Shown here one piece after another: positions 32,430-44,616 of a stretch of DNA of 64,000 bases. The stretch is from Hordeum vulgare subsp. vulgare (Eukaryota > Streptophyta > Magnoliopsida > Poales > Poaceae), in NCBI RefSeq assembly GCF_904849725.1, contig NC_058522.1, forward strand, positions 334,805,029 to 334,869,028. The letters are read 5' to 3'. Position 1 is the first letter of the stretch. Every line of letters begins with the position of its first letter. The notes under the pieces were generated by a model. The model was given only the letters and a program-made list of their open reading frames with translations, was not told the origin of the DNA and did no database searches. Both the position numbers and the translations under genes were made by a program.

Positions 32430-33255
32430 TAATAACATGATATATGTTATTTTCATCAAAATAAGCATAACTCAAAGTATCATGTAATTTCTTTAATTCA
32501 AACACTGTATCTCCCTTAGGTGGGGGAGGATTTCCTAGAATGTCAACAAGCAAATTATGTTTAAGGATAGCACTTGCTTAAATAATATCTCATTTATTTC
32601 ATTTCTCTCACACACAATTTTCATGGTCTAGCAAATATTGTTCCAAAGGATTAGTAGGTGGCACGAAAATAGAAGCAATGCCAATAATTTCATCTTTAGT
32701 AGGTAACTCTTTCTCATGTGGTTGTCTACCAAACTTCGAGAAACTAAATTCCTGCCAATAATTACTTTAACCTTTTCTATAACACAATTCATTACAACAT
32801 TAATAGTATTCAAGAAAGGTCTACCAAATATAATGGGACAAAAATTATCTTGTAGTGAACCAAGTACCAAGTAATCAATGGATTACTTGATATTTTCACA
32901 CAAGACTTCAACATCTCTAACAATACCAAGTGGTGAAATAGTGAATTTATTTGCTAACTTAATTGTGACATCAATGCCTTCAATCTCATAGGGTGTTATG
33001 TCATTCGGAATTTCCTGATATAAAGGAAAAGGTATAGCACTAACACTAACATCCATATAACACAAGCCATGATAACAATGATCTCGAATCTAAACAGAAA
33101 CAACAAGCATGCCAAGAACTCATTTATTTATATATAACTCATGTCGTTTCTTTCTAGCAGGTTTCACAATTATAGCACGTTCAGCACAAAAGTAAATAAC
33201 ATGCCCATCAATATTATCAAGCAAGATATCTTTAGCCATAACAATATTAGGTTCA
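32430..33255 (-). pseudogene. Element D protease and gag-protease linker, broken
   Basis: The protease is seen as VSAIPFPLYQEIPNDI, VTIKLANKF and GIVRDVEVLC (32883-33065), then FCPIIFGRPFLNTIN (32760-32860). The catalytic D-x-G-A region reads YMDVS, so the active Asp-Gly is lost. The linker upstream (33066-33255) still resembles element A's (DNIDGHVIYFC-like). The similarity ends abruptly at about 33255. Confidence 0.75.
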
Positions 33256-36060
33256 AATTTAAATGATTTAAAAATATATTCTAAATATAATAAAATATAA
33301 GTTAGAAGCCAAAAAGAAACAAAATTAACTATGTTTAATTTGAAAAAATATTTTGTTTAATAAAAAATATTGAATAAATGTTTCAAAAACCAAAGTATAG
33401 CTTTAGTAATTATTTTTGAACTATTGTTCGACTTAGGAAATTCAAATGGCACTGGAATTTAAATTCAAACTTAGTTTGAATATAATTTGAATCCCTAGGT
33501 TTAATTTGAGTAAAACTAATTCAAATAATTTATTAAATCAAATATAACCTAGTAAATTATCTTGGAGTTAATACTTTACTAATAGGGAAACATGAACTCA
33601 GATTGTTTTAGTTCAAACCCAAATTAGTTTCAAAGTATTTGAACCCTAGTAAAAGCTTTGGGATTCATATATGACTTTATGAAAATAGAATCCAATAACT
33701 AAATTTTATTAATTATATTGGATTATAATTGACTTTAGTTTGACACTTAATAAAAATGGACTTTAGTTTAAAAACAATTTAATATAATACCTTAGTAATT
33801 ATAATGGATTTGTATTTGACTCTTAGGATAACAAGGTAGTATTTGATTTAAGTTGAACCAAACTGAACAAATTATGGAATGTTTCATAATTCAAACTGAA
33901 CTTAGCGAAACTCAATTTGTATTATAAAGTTAGTTCAGTTTCAATTCAAATAATACGAACCCTAATTCAAATTCAAATTGAATTTAAATCTAGACCAGGT
34001 TATCATTTTGGAACCTTAGTGTATTCAAGCTCACAAAATATCAACAAGATTGAATTGTCATTGAAACTTCAACATGAACTTGGCTATCCAAGATTCATAG
34101 ACCTTGACTCCATCGCTATGATTTTTTGAATAGAATGTGACAACCACAACTTGACATCACATACTCCTTATGTGATGAACCTTTATTAAAACTTGCATGT
34201 TAACCCTTATGTCACAAGCATTCCAAAAAACAACCACCATGGTGTACTCCAAACTCTATTGAGTTAAGCATGACACATGATCACACTTCACAATGACACT
34301 GACACCATGCACAACATTTGTTTTTGTTGATTGTATTGTATGGTTGTTCATGAATTCTCCTTACTCACAATAGATTGTTACAGAGAGTGAAGTGTGTTGA
34401 TCCAGAATTGTGAGACTGGAGAATCATCAATACAGGAAAGTGGAACCTTTGATCAATACCTATGTTTTCATGCACTCTAATTGATTTTCAACTAGGAATC
34501 CCTATTAGGAATTTACTTTATTCTTGACAAAGCCCAGTAGAATGATTAGGTCAATTTTACCTTGTAACCCAAGAGTATATCCTTAGATCCTATAACAGGA
34601 TTAGGAAACACCAACTATTATTCACCATACAACTGCATCGTTTACTACTTAACTTTTACCACTTTAATAATGAATCGATCTGGGTGGACTCGCTTTGATT
34701 GGGTCATCGGAGTTTAGTCATTTGTGGGGAATGCCACCCAGGTATAAAAGATTGTACGAGTTCAAAAGTTGAGTAGCTTCCATATGTGAACGTGAGACAA
34801 TATGGCTCAATCTAAACCAAGTATGTTGTGGGAACCCTCCCATGGGAGACCGGTGGATGTAGCTATTGCATTGTAGGTTGGATTGGGTTTGTCTTTTCTG
34901 AGAGGGGAACTACTTCCCAAAAGTATTGTCTAGATCTACCTAGATACTTCACGAGTGAAGTTTAGTATCATAACTATGTGATCGGTTGTCACGAGTAAAG
35001 TAAACAAACCTCTTCAAAGTGTACAAAATTGATCATCATTAGTTGTGTCCTCGGTTATGGACAAAAAAACTTTGAGCAACTCATCAAAGAATTGTCAGCT
35101 CAATCTCAAACACCTCTTCAAACAAAATTTGTGGGTTGAACCAATGGGGAGTTATGGCGCTGATCTCGGAGAACTGGGTTTACCTAGGTCACAAAAGAGA
35201 AGCTTGGAATGATCTGGGTTTACCGGGCAGTACACATGCTAAAACTACACTGGGTTGTGACTCGGGTTTCCTAGGAGTGCCTCTAGACTACGAACGTGGT
35301 TTACCGGAGTGTCATATTGCTATTAGAGTAGACCACTATTACAAAGGTAGGCAAAACTGCTTTGTGCAAAAGGAAAACTAGCAACAAAAAATTGCATGTT
35401 GGTATTTCTACAAGCCAATCCTGGTGAAGCTTGTCAATACATCCAATGTATTGACACTTGTGGTTGCAATGTATCATGTTCCACGTTACCGTATGAAAGG
35501 GAAGGTTACGAATTAGGGTTACAACATTGTACTCAAATCTTGCCTATGAGCAATGGACGCCACAAGACTATATATTACTCGGCTACATGATTGTATTACA
35601 AGCTAGCCCATGAGCTAATTAGGTGTCTATTGTAAAGCAATGGATCTTTGATGTAAATACTTTGACATGTGATATATTTTGGTATTTCATCATCGACTCT
35701 GCATGTCAGCTATTGATCGAGGGGTGACATATTAAGCACAAAGATTCATATCCCTCTCACGGGGTTAGGTAATGGCACACCGCTCCAATCTAGATAGACA
35801 ATTGTGCTAGCATTTTGAGACCAAAATGTAACCTTGCTCACAAAGACTTGAAAGAAGAGGATGACCATGTCACAGATGATGTTCATGAATCCATGTCAAG
35901 AATAACCAACCTGTCGTCCATGAAGACCGAGGGTAAAAAAACTCACAAGCTCTTGCATAACATTGCAGCAAAAAACACGAAGGTGGACATGGATTTGGGT
36001 ACTCGTATTAAAGATGACACCATCATCACTATGGAAGCAGTGTTACTATGACACAAAAAC
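33256..36060. mobile_element. AT-rich, long-LTR-like fragment (BAGY-1/Danae style), uncertain
   Basis: 33256-34140 is very AT-rich with recurring AATTTGAATT-type words. 34140-36060 has the texture of the U3-R part of long cereal gypsy LTRs, including GGGTCATCGGAGTTTAG, GGGGAATGCCACCCAGG and phrases with GAACCCTCCCATGGGAG. The neighbouring solo LTR E has a similar order of AT-rich, then scattered text. I could not find ends or a duplication. Small open frames (33917, 35136, 35396, 35815) carry no known domain and are not proposed as genes. Confidence 0.35.
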
Positions 36061-36709
36061 TTAACTAATTTTTTTCTATGAAGAATGAGGAATTCTTATT
36101 CTCTCTATCCTCCATATCACGATGTCGGGCTGCGAAAGAAGGTTAAGGGGAGCGAAGATTGGATCTGGAAGGTGAGAGATAGTTTTTTCACTACTTTTTG
36201 TAGAAGAAACTTCTGATCTATTCATAATCACTCATGCGAGTATGGAGAACAATAGAGGTAAAAGTATTACAACTAGGTATGTGGACCACCTAACAACAAC
36301 CACGAGCACTGGAGAACCGAAGGCATGCCAACATCATCGCTCTCCCTCTCCAGAGTTAGATAAACCTGGTTGGATTAGACAATCAACAAGTTGTCGTGAT
36401 ATGATGCCCTTTAAGATCCGGTTTCGATAGCACAAAGGTTCCCAACCTTTTCCATGAGGAGTAAACCAGATTTCTCGAACCGATGGGAGGTTGTGCACTA
36501 GGATAAGTTATTGCTAAAGAATTTAATTCTAGTTTTTCAACCGGGCCTTTAACAACATTAGTGGTGTACACACTAGTATTAAAAACACATTGCTATGTCT
36601 TGTTCTCAGAACCTTATATTTATACTCAGGATCATCATGATATTAATTTGTGCTCTCGGTGACAACCGTTAAGATGTTCTTGCAATGATATGACGTGGGG
36701 AATATGTCC
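36061..36709. other. Unassigned sequence left of the solo LTR
   Basis: I see no recognisable gene or repeat here. It is the host sequence into which the solo LTR inserted; the same host resumes at 40774. Confidence 0.5.
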
Positions 36710-36714
36710 AAAGT
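36710..36714 (+). repeat. Left target-site duplication of solo LTR (AAAGT)
   Basis: AAAGT directly precedes TGTCACAG and is identical to 40769-40773. Confidence 0.88.
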
Positions 36715-39700
36715 TGTCACAGCCCTAGCTTTCAATTGTTTGCCAAGCATTCATGCATGCATTATAAAAACCTTGATGTTCGAAATAGGAAGTGATCAAA
36801 ACCCCAATGATTTGAAAAATTGACAACAAGGCAATAAAACTTAATACCTTAAAAGGGACCAAGAAAATGTTCTAAATACTTGGCAAAATAGTGACATAAA
36901 ATAAATTTGTCAAACCAAAATTTGAAGTCACAGAAACATTTTGAAATGGATTTTTGATTTGACCAAATAGCTATTTGGAATGGAATTATTTTGATTCCTT
37001 CTATTTTAAAGTTTCAAAAATGTTGGAACTTTTATGTGGCATTGGATATTATTATCTGTGTCACATAATAACATTTTAGGGTTTTATTTTTGGTCAAACA
37101 ATTTATTTTAAAACCTAAATCTAAATGCCAGAAATAAATAAAAAAATAGAGAAGAAGAGGAGGAGAGAGCTACTTGTCGCCGGCCCAGCCCAGCAGGGGT
37201 GAAGGGGTCATCTTCAACCTCTGCCAGTAGGCAGAGGCGAGATGCGCACAGCGCCGTGGCCTCGCGGCAGCTCCACCCTGCCTGCGTGTCTCCCGAGGCC
37301 ACCGCGACATCGGGGATGAGACCCAGAGTCTCCCTTATCCTCCACTCCTCTCCATTTTTCCTCTTCCTCCCCTGCTCTTCTCTCTTTTTTCCTCTCCTGC
37401 CGCCATTGCCGAGCACTTCTCAAGCTCGTCGCCGTCGACTCCGGCCACCCCTCGCCTCCCTAAAGTGCTCTACGGCTCCGCCCCGACGTGCAGTTCCTCA
37501 TCGTCAACAACCCCGAGCTCCAGGGCCTCCACAGCATCGCATCGCCGTCTTCTTCCCCTCCGGCCGCCGGATCTCGCCGTCGTCGATTCGTCGGCCAAAG
37601 AGCCCCTCCAACCTCGCCGCTGCCAGGAATGGACCCCCCGTGACCCTCCGATGCTTTCCCCTTTCTCCTGCTCGAAATCCCCCTCCAGAGCATCTCCCCG
37701 ACGAGCTCCAGTTCCTGCCGCCGCGCACGCTCGTCGCCGGCACCTCTCCAGGCCACCCTAGCCCTCTTGCTACCCCCTTTGAGAATTACCGCTTCCCCAG
37801 CAAACCATAGACGCAAACCGCGTGGCAAATGGACCTCTGTAGCACGTTTTTGGCCAACTCCGGCGAGCCTCCGCCGCGCCCGTGGTCGCCGCCGGCCAGG
37901 CTCCGGTAGCCCCTGACGTGGCCAGCCTAATTAGCCTAACTAACCCCCCAAGAGCCACTGACACACGGCCCCACGCGTGGGTCAAACCCCACTTACTGCG
38001 GGTCAACTCGGGATTAGCCCTGGCTCAGTGACGTGTAGCCCCCACACGTCAGGTTTGACTCTGACTAGGCCAGTTGACTGCTGATGTAGTGATGACATCA
38101 CAGTGACGCAGTAATAGCTTTTCTGATTTAATTTAAATCCAGGAAATTGCTAAAACTTGTAAAAATCATAGAAATTAAAATATAACTCGGATGAAAATAA
38201 TTTATATATGAAAAAGGATCAGAAAAATCCCAAGAATCTGATTATGGCATTTTCATGCTGGTTTGAGAAAGTTAACAACACCAAATAGGCAAAATTATGA
38301 ATAGGGTAAATTTAATAAATAGTTTGGAGTTGGAATTTGATTCCTATTTGAATTCCACTTCAATTACTATGATAAAACTTTGAGCTAGCAAAACCAGTAC
38401 CTCAAATTGCCATCTTCATGCATGTTAAAAACAAGTTATACCTGAGCATCAGGTCGAATCAATTAAAAGGGTATCCGGAAAATACCTTGTTGAACTGATG
38501 TTTGAATCCTGATTCAAATCCAGCTTCAACCTAAGAAATGGTAGCTATATTGGCCGTGTCACATTTCATCTCCATTTCTTGATCATGCATCATAGATTTG
38601 CATTTCCGTGAAGTAATTGTTGTTCCTTTCTTGTTTGCCGGTGTTGTTCCCTCTCGGTAGACGATGGTTCTGACGATGTGATCGTTGACATTGATGAAGA
38701 CTCATTGCTATCTTCAGACGTGTCAGGCAAGCAAACCCCCCCTTGAGCATATTGATATAAACCCACTCCCTCGCTCCTGCTCTCTTTTACTGCATTAGGA
38801 CAAACACGATTCAACTGTACATGTTATCGGTAGTTGAACCCATTCCTTTGCATGACCTGATTTTGGCACAGTAAATAGTTGAAACCACTTAGCATGAGTA
38901 GAAACTGCTTGAGCCTTGTTGTTCTTACTCATCCATGCTTGTTTACAATGCTTGCTATGCTTAGAGTCGTATTGGGTCTGATCCATCTGGATGATGAATC
39001 GAAATGGTTGTGATCATGTCCTACAGTGTGAGAGTAAAAGTGTGAATCCGATTTGGTAAAGGTAGCGATGAGAGGCCATGTAGGAGTACATGGTGGGTTG
39101 TCTCATTGCGACCGTCCTTAAGAACTGAGTTCCGTGTATGTTATCCGAGACAAGATACTACCACACATTGGGATACTTAATTGACCCTCTTGGCTTATTA
39201 ATCGCCTAGATCTCTGTCAAGGAGTTGCAACTAGTTTCTGGTGTTTGTAGGAAAAGTGTTGGCGGCCGTGTTTAGCTCTGCCCGACGGGGCACGCTTCTC
39301 TGCGGTAGATACACAGTGGCACGGTGTACCAAGCGGCACCCGGATGGTGGGCTTGGGAGCCCTGCGCACATCGTTTTAGGCCGTAGATGAAACCTCGGCC
39401 GGACTTCCTTGCGGGTTCAGTCTCAAACAGGCGATATACGTGGACTAGGGTCTTGTGTGGTTAACAGTCGTGGCCGACACCCGCGCCAGTGCTTCCACTT
39501 GAAGGTTGCCGAGATGCATGACGTGCACATGGTGATAAGTGGTGGGAGCGTGTGTGAAGAAGTATACCCCTGCAGGGTGATTTAATCTTTTCGAATAGCC
39601 GCGTCCTCGGATATGGACTACTTGGAAGCATTACGTGGTACATAGACAACTTAAATGGATACTCTAAAACATGCAAGATAAGTGTGAGTGCTATGGAAGG

Positions 39701-40768
39701 CTTTCTCGTAGGGAGACGAGAGTGAATCCATAGTGGTGTATTGTTTGGTGAATATGTGGACTCGTGTGCGCTATCCCACCTCAAAGAAAGAGCTTGTAGT
39801 CGTAGTACAGGTTAGCCAAGAGTCAAAGCTGGCTTGCTGCAATCAAACCACACAATCCTTTCATTGAAACAGGATGCATATGTAGATAGTTCTGATGTAA
39901 GTCTTGCTGAGTACCTTTGTACTCACGGTTGCTTTATTTATGTTTTTGCAGAGAAGAATTTAGTCTCGGCAAAGGTTTCTACGCGATGTGTTCGATGTTG
40001 ACCAGAATAGCTTGGGAATCCCAGACAGAGGTCTGGCTCCTTTGGTAGGGTCGTAGTAGCTTTTCAGGCTCTTCCAGCCACTTTTAGTAGATGTCTTTAC
40101 CCAGACATGATTTGCTTCCGCTTGTTGTTTGTATGACTTGAGTGTCGGGTCACGGGACCCCTGTTTGTAATAACACACTATGTTGATTCTTATGAGTCCT
40201 TAATAAAAGCTTGAGTCATAGAGTTATGTTGTGATGCCATGTAGTATCTACACATATCGTGCATATTGTGTGTATGTTATGAAATGCATTATATTTGTGG
40301 GATTCGACACCTAGTTGTGTGCCTTTAGTAGTACTCTGTAACGGGAAATGCCTCTTTGTGTTTCTATCGAGCCTTGGTAGCTTGCTACTGCTCTGGACAT
40401 ATTGATTGACCAGTGTGTATCCTTCTTTGCTGCTGTGTCTGTCCCCTCGGGGAAATGTCACGCGGTGTAATGGAGTCCTTGTAGCTTGCTACGACTCGTC
40501 TACACATGTTGTTGGTAGACACCTGCCTTGCTGGGTTATGTATGCCTATCCCTGTACGGATGTACCGCTTGGGTTTATAACTAGTCATGTCGACCTGGGT
40601 TCTTTGTCGTTTGAACGCTAGCAACATATTCATATACGTGAGCCAAAAGACGCAAACGGTCCCGGCCAAGGTAAGGTGGCAGCCATGGAGTTTACTGTGC
40701 GTGAGGCCGCAAAGTGATGTGATGTGTTACAGGCTGGGTTCTTATGACTCTGGATCGGGGTCCCAACA
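36715..40768 (+). mobile_element. Element E: BAGY-1-like solo LTR, 4054 bases
   Basis: It starts TGTCACAGCCC, ends GGTCCCAACA and is flanked by AAAGT on both sides, with no internal element sequence, so it is a solo LTR left by recombination between two LTRs. At 40720-40742 it has GATGTGTTACAGGCTGG, nearly the BAGY-1 LTR primer as I remember it, and BAGY-1 LTRs are about 4 kb long. The segment 37150-37830 is extremely GC-rich (proline/serine/arginine-type frames on both strands) and is LTR sequence, not a gene. The orientation is set by that match. Confidence 0.85.
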
Positions 40769-40773
40769 AAAGT
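40769..40773 (+). repeat. Right target-site duplication of solo LTR (AAAGT)
   Basis: Identical to 36710-36714. Confidence 0.88.
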
Positions 40774-41262
40774 ATGACTTGATCGGTGCGCGAACTACAT
40801 CAAGAGTCAGTTGTCCAACCACACATAATCATCTCGCATGTTACCTTGGTTATTAGGAATAAATATTCATGAAAAAGCATTGGGTGTTTAATGAATTCAC
40901 CTCATTGATCCCCGAGGTTTGGCTTTGCAATCCGAACTAACGTCTTCTCTCACTGCTTCTCGGGTTAGTGTCCATGACCTCGTCGCTCCTTACCTCCTCC
41001 TTGATCAATCTGTGGGATCATGGGTACCTACATGCCTTAGAACGAGAAAGGGACAAGAGAAAACTCCATTGTAATTGGACGCATCCATGACTTTAAATAA
41101 TCAAAGTCATTCTTGTTAAGCATTAATTAATTAATTTAATTAGGAGATAATCTCCTCTTGCCCAAACCGTAGGGTAGTTCCTCCCGCAACCGATGCTACT
41201 CCCTCTCATCCTGAAACTGGAGCATCTTTTCAAATCATCGCGTCTCTCCAAGGGATACTCAT
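40774..41262. other. Unassigned sequence between solo LTR and element F
   Basis: I recognise no gene. A short AT-rich run (TTAATTAATTAATTTAATTA) lies at 41125-41145. It is host sequence for both insertions, and continues after element F at 48166. Confidence 0.5.
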
Positions 41263-41267
41263 GTAAT
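41263..41267 (+). repeat. Left target-site duplication of element F (GTAAT)
   Basis: GTAAT precedes the LTR and is identical to 48161-48165. Confidence 0.93.
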
Positions 41268-42825
41268 TGATACGTCTCAAACGTATCTATAATTTTTGAT
41301 GGTTTCATGTTGTTATCTTGTCAACTTTGGATGTTTTATATACCCTTTTTATCTTTTTTGGGACTAACTTATTAATTCAGTGCCAAGTGCCAGTTCCTGT
41401 TTTTTCTGTGTTTTTGTCTCTTTTCAGATAGATTTTGGAACGGAGTCCAAACGAAATAAAATCCCCGAAATGAGTTTTTCCAGAACAGAAGAAGATCGGG
41501 GGACTTGAGGGCCAAGGCAGGAGGCCCACAGGGGGCCCACAAGCCCTGTAGCCGCGGCCACGGGGGCCCGCGACTACCAAGCTTGTGGCCCCCTAGATCT
41601 CCACTGCCCTAGCTCTTTGGCCTATTTATTCCCTAAAATCCTAGAAAAAAGAAGGGCGTCTATGAAACCACTTTTCCGCCGCCGCAAGCTTCCGTTTCCG
41701 CGAGATCTCATCTGGAGACCCTTCCCGGTGCCCTGCCGGAGGGGACTTTGGAGCTGGAGGGCTTCTACATCAACATCATTGCCTCTCCAATGACTCGTGA
41801 GTAGTCTACTTCAGACCTACGGGTCGGTAGTTAGTAGCTAGATGGCTTCTTCTTTCTCTTGGATCTTCAATACAAAGTTCTCCATGATCTTCATGGAGAT
41901 CTATCCGATGTAATCCTCTTTGGCGGTGTATTTGTCAAGATCCAACGAATTGTGGATTTGTGATCAGATTATCTATGAATTATATTTTAGTCTTTGCTGA
42001 TTTCTTATATGCATGATTTGATATCCTTGTAAGTCTCTCCGAGTATTGGGTTTTGTTTGGCCAACTAGATCTATGATTCTTGCAATGGGAGAAGTGCTTG
42101 GTTTTGGGTTCATACCGTGCGGTGACCTTTCCCAGTGATAGAAGGGGCAGCAAGGCACACATTATGTTGTTGCCATCAAGGGTAACAAGATGGGCTTTCA
42201 TCATAGATTTGAGATTGTGCATCTACATCATGTCATCTTTCTTAAGGCGTTACTCTATTCTTATGAACTCAATACACAAGATGCATGCTGGATAGCGGTC
42301 GACGTGTGGAGTAATAGTAGTAGATGCAGAAAGTATCGATCTACTTGTTTTGGACGTGATGCATATATGTATGATCATTGCCATAGATAACGTCATGACT
42401 TTGCGCGGTTCTATCAATTGCTCGACGGTAATTCGTTCACCCACCGTCTACTTGCTTTCATGAGAGAAGCCAGTAGTGAAAACTACGGCCCCCGGGTCTA
42501 TTCACAATTGTCATATCCGCTTTTACTTTTACTTTGCTTTGTTTACTTTTTGCTTTCAGTTCTCACTTTGCAAACAATCTATAAGGGATTGACAACCCCT
42601 TCATAGCGTTGGGTGCAAGCTCTTTGTGTTTGCGCAGGTACTTGTGACTTGACGCGATCCTCCTACTGGATTGATACCTTGGTTCTCAAACTGAGGGAAA
42701 TGCTTACCGCCGCTGTGCTACATCACCCTTTCCTCTTCAAGGGAACACCAACGCAAGGCTCCAAGGCCGCGGGGGAATCCTTTGCATATTTGCCAAGGAA
42801 ATCCTTATAGGCATAGCCAGCAGCA
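41268..42825 (+). mobile_element. Element F 5' LTR
   Basis: TGATACGTCTCAAACG to GCCAGCAGCA. The Sabrina-type motif is at 41684-41701. Short frames at 42080-42606 recur in the 3' LTR and are not genes. Confidence 0.93.
41621..41632 (+). promoter_or_regulatory. Probable TATA box of element F 5' LTR
   Basis: CCTATTTATTCC follows a GC-rich block, as in element B, and is repeated at 46957-46968 in the 3' LTR. The element C LTR has CCTATATATTCC at this place. Confidence 0.45.
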
Positions 42826-42835
42826 GAAGGATTTC

Positions 42836-42912
42836 TGGCGCCGTTGTCGGGGAGGATCAAGTTAAGAATAGTCTCCTGTCAACGTGCCGATTTCTGGCGC
42901 CGTTGCCGGGGA
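42836..42912 (+). other. Element F primer-binding site and a second copy
   Basis: TGGCGCCGTTGTCGGGGA (42836-42853) is 10 bases from the LTR end, and TGGCGCCGTTGCCGGGGA lies at 42895-42912. The first is in primer-site position. Confidence 0.72.
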
Positions 42913-43142
42913 GAGATCAAGTCAAGATCTATCCAAGTAGGTGTCGCAAACTCATATCTTGCATTTACTTTGTTTGCCAGTTGCCTCTCGTTTTCCTCTC
43001 CCCCACTTCACAAATTTGCCTTTTTTGTTTGCCTTTTTCGTTCGCCTTTTTGTTCGCCCTTTTCTCTCGCTTGCTTTCTGTTCGCTTGTGTGCCATGTGC
43101 CCTCAATATGCTTGCATCTTTGCTTGCTGAAAATCTAGTGAT

Positions 43143-43820
43143 ATGGATCCTCATCCACTTGCTAATCTCTTTGAGAGATCCAGTTATGTTGATCCAATTG
43201 CTAGTGAGTTGAGTGCACTTGACTATCTTTATGGAGTTTTGCTTGAGATGCGTGAATCTGAAAATTGTGAGGAAGAAATTTATGAAGTGATTCACGACGG
43301 CTCCTTGGATGAAAAGCATGATTGCAATGGTTTCACTATAAATTTTATTAGTGACAATCATGCTAAGAATATCCAAAACCCTAAGCTTGGGGATGCTAGT
43401 TTTGCTAGGTCCACTACTTGTTGCAATGATCATGAGTGGGGCGATGATTTTTCTTATGATCTTGAAAATTTGTTTAAGCCTCATGATGAATATGATATTT
43501 GCAATATTATTGAAAGTGGGTTTGGATAAGTCATGACTTTAGTTGATGATAATCCCACTATTTTTGAAGAGCGTCAACTTTGCATGCATGTGAATCATGA
43601 AAAGAATATCCTATGTGATAGTTACTTTGTTGAATTCGAATATGATCCCACATGTAATTATTATGAGAGAGGAAAATATGGTGGTAGAAACTTTCATATC
43701 ACTAAATCACCTCTCGTTATGTTGAGATTGCTATTGTCTCTTTCTTCTTCCTTGCATATGGTAACTATTGGTTGTCTTGACAATCTGTTTTCCTATAAAA
43801 CGCCTATGCATAGGAAGTAA
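43143..43820 (+). pseudogene. Element F ORF of unknown function, one in-frame stop
   Basis: One frame runs from ATG 43143 (MDPHPLANLFERSS) to TAA 43818-43820, 225 residues, with a single TAA at 43527-43529. It is acidic in the first half (MRESENCEEEIYEVI, DDFSYDLENLF) and has several Cys in the second (HEKNILCDSYF, DPTCNYYERG). A hydrophobic run lies near residues 200-212 (MLRLLLSLSSSL). It is the only ORF of the element. Element J has an ORF at the same place (56833-57653), but I see no clear residue similarity. No gag, enzyme or envelope motif is recognised. The leader from 42913 to 43142 is pyrimidine-rich. Confidence 0.6.
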
Positions 43821-43942
43821 GTTAGACTTAGATGTGATTTTCACATGCTTTATGATGCTCTCGTTGTGCTTCAATTCTTGTCTTTCATGTGAGCATCATT
43901 GAATTATCAATGCCTAGCTAAGGGCATTAAACAATAGCGCTT

Positions 43943-43959
43943 GTTGGGAGGCAACCCAA
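43943..43959 (+). other. Conserved inverted repeat after element F ORF
   Basis: GTTGGGAGGCAACCCAA can fold as TTGGG/CCCAA around a short loop. It is preceded by ATAGCGCTT. Element J has the same text at 57788-57805, also after its ORF. Confidence 0.7.
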
Positions 43960-44591
43960 TGAATCTATCCATTTTCTTTCTATTTTGTGTTTTCCACACT
44001 TTCATAATTCTGTTATGATAGTGTTTTTTTTTGTGTTTCTTCTGCGTTTGTGCCAAGTGAAACCGTTATGATTAGTCTTGGGGATGATCGTTTGATCATG
44101 CTGGAAAAGACATAAACTTTCTGCTCACGAAAAGAATTTTTGTTGAGTTGATTCTTTTTGCTGATGATTGCTACCCAAATTCTTCAGACTTTCGAAAATT
44201 TTCAGAATTTGTGAAGTACCAGAAGTATACGAAGTATACAGATTTGTACAGACTGGTGTGCTGCTAACAGATTCTGTTTTTGTTGAGTTGGTTGCTTATT
44301 TTGATGAAACTATGGATAGTATCGGGGGGTATTAGCCATGGAAGATTGAAAATACAGTAACCCAACATCAACATAAGTAGAATTTAAGTTTGCTACAGTT
44401 CCTAACGAAGTGGTGGTTTGCTTTCTTGTACTAATGATATCACGAGTTTCTGTTTAAGTTTCGTGTTGTGAAGTTTTCATGTTTTGGGTGAAGTTCTTAT
44501 GGACAAAGAGATAAAGAGTGGCAAGAGCTCAAGCTTGGGGATTCCCATGGCATCCCGAGTTGATTCAAGGATGCCAAAAAAGCCTATGCTT

Positions 44592-44616
44592 GGGCATGCC
44601 CCGGGAAGGCATCCCC
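44592..44616 (+). other. G-rich hairpin in element F 3' region
   Basis: GGGCATGCC, a loop CCGGGAA, then GGCATCCCC. The stem has one mismatch. The following TCAATCCATCGGTAA is also conserved in J. Confidence 0.6.

Larger units (their letters stand above)
28945..33255 (-). mobile_element. Element D: internal region of an Athila-like gypsy element, minus strand
   Basis: Read on the minus strand it carries a protease, RT, RNase H, integrase and a 3' ORF remnant in gypsy order. Protein similarity to element A is high throughout. No LTR or gag core is attached: one side meets the LTR fragment ending at 28944 and the other meets AT-rich sequence at 33256. All domains are decayed. 29300-29595 is a spacer with a GC-rich patch and no gene. 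Confidence 0.85.

Noticed and set aside
37199..37810. Long GC-rich open frames on both strands (up to 203 residues)
   Set aside because: They lie inside the BAGY-1-like solo LTR, are low-complexity Pro/Ser/Arg text and have overlapping equivalents on the other strand. High GC without stops explains them.
36720..40760. Possible host gene with 5' leader in a GC-rich island
   Set aside because: Perfect AAAGT flanks and TG/CA ends show that the whole stretch is one solo LTR.
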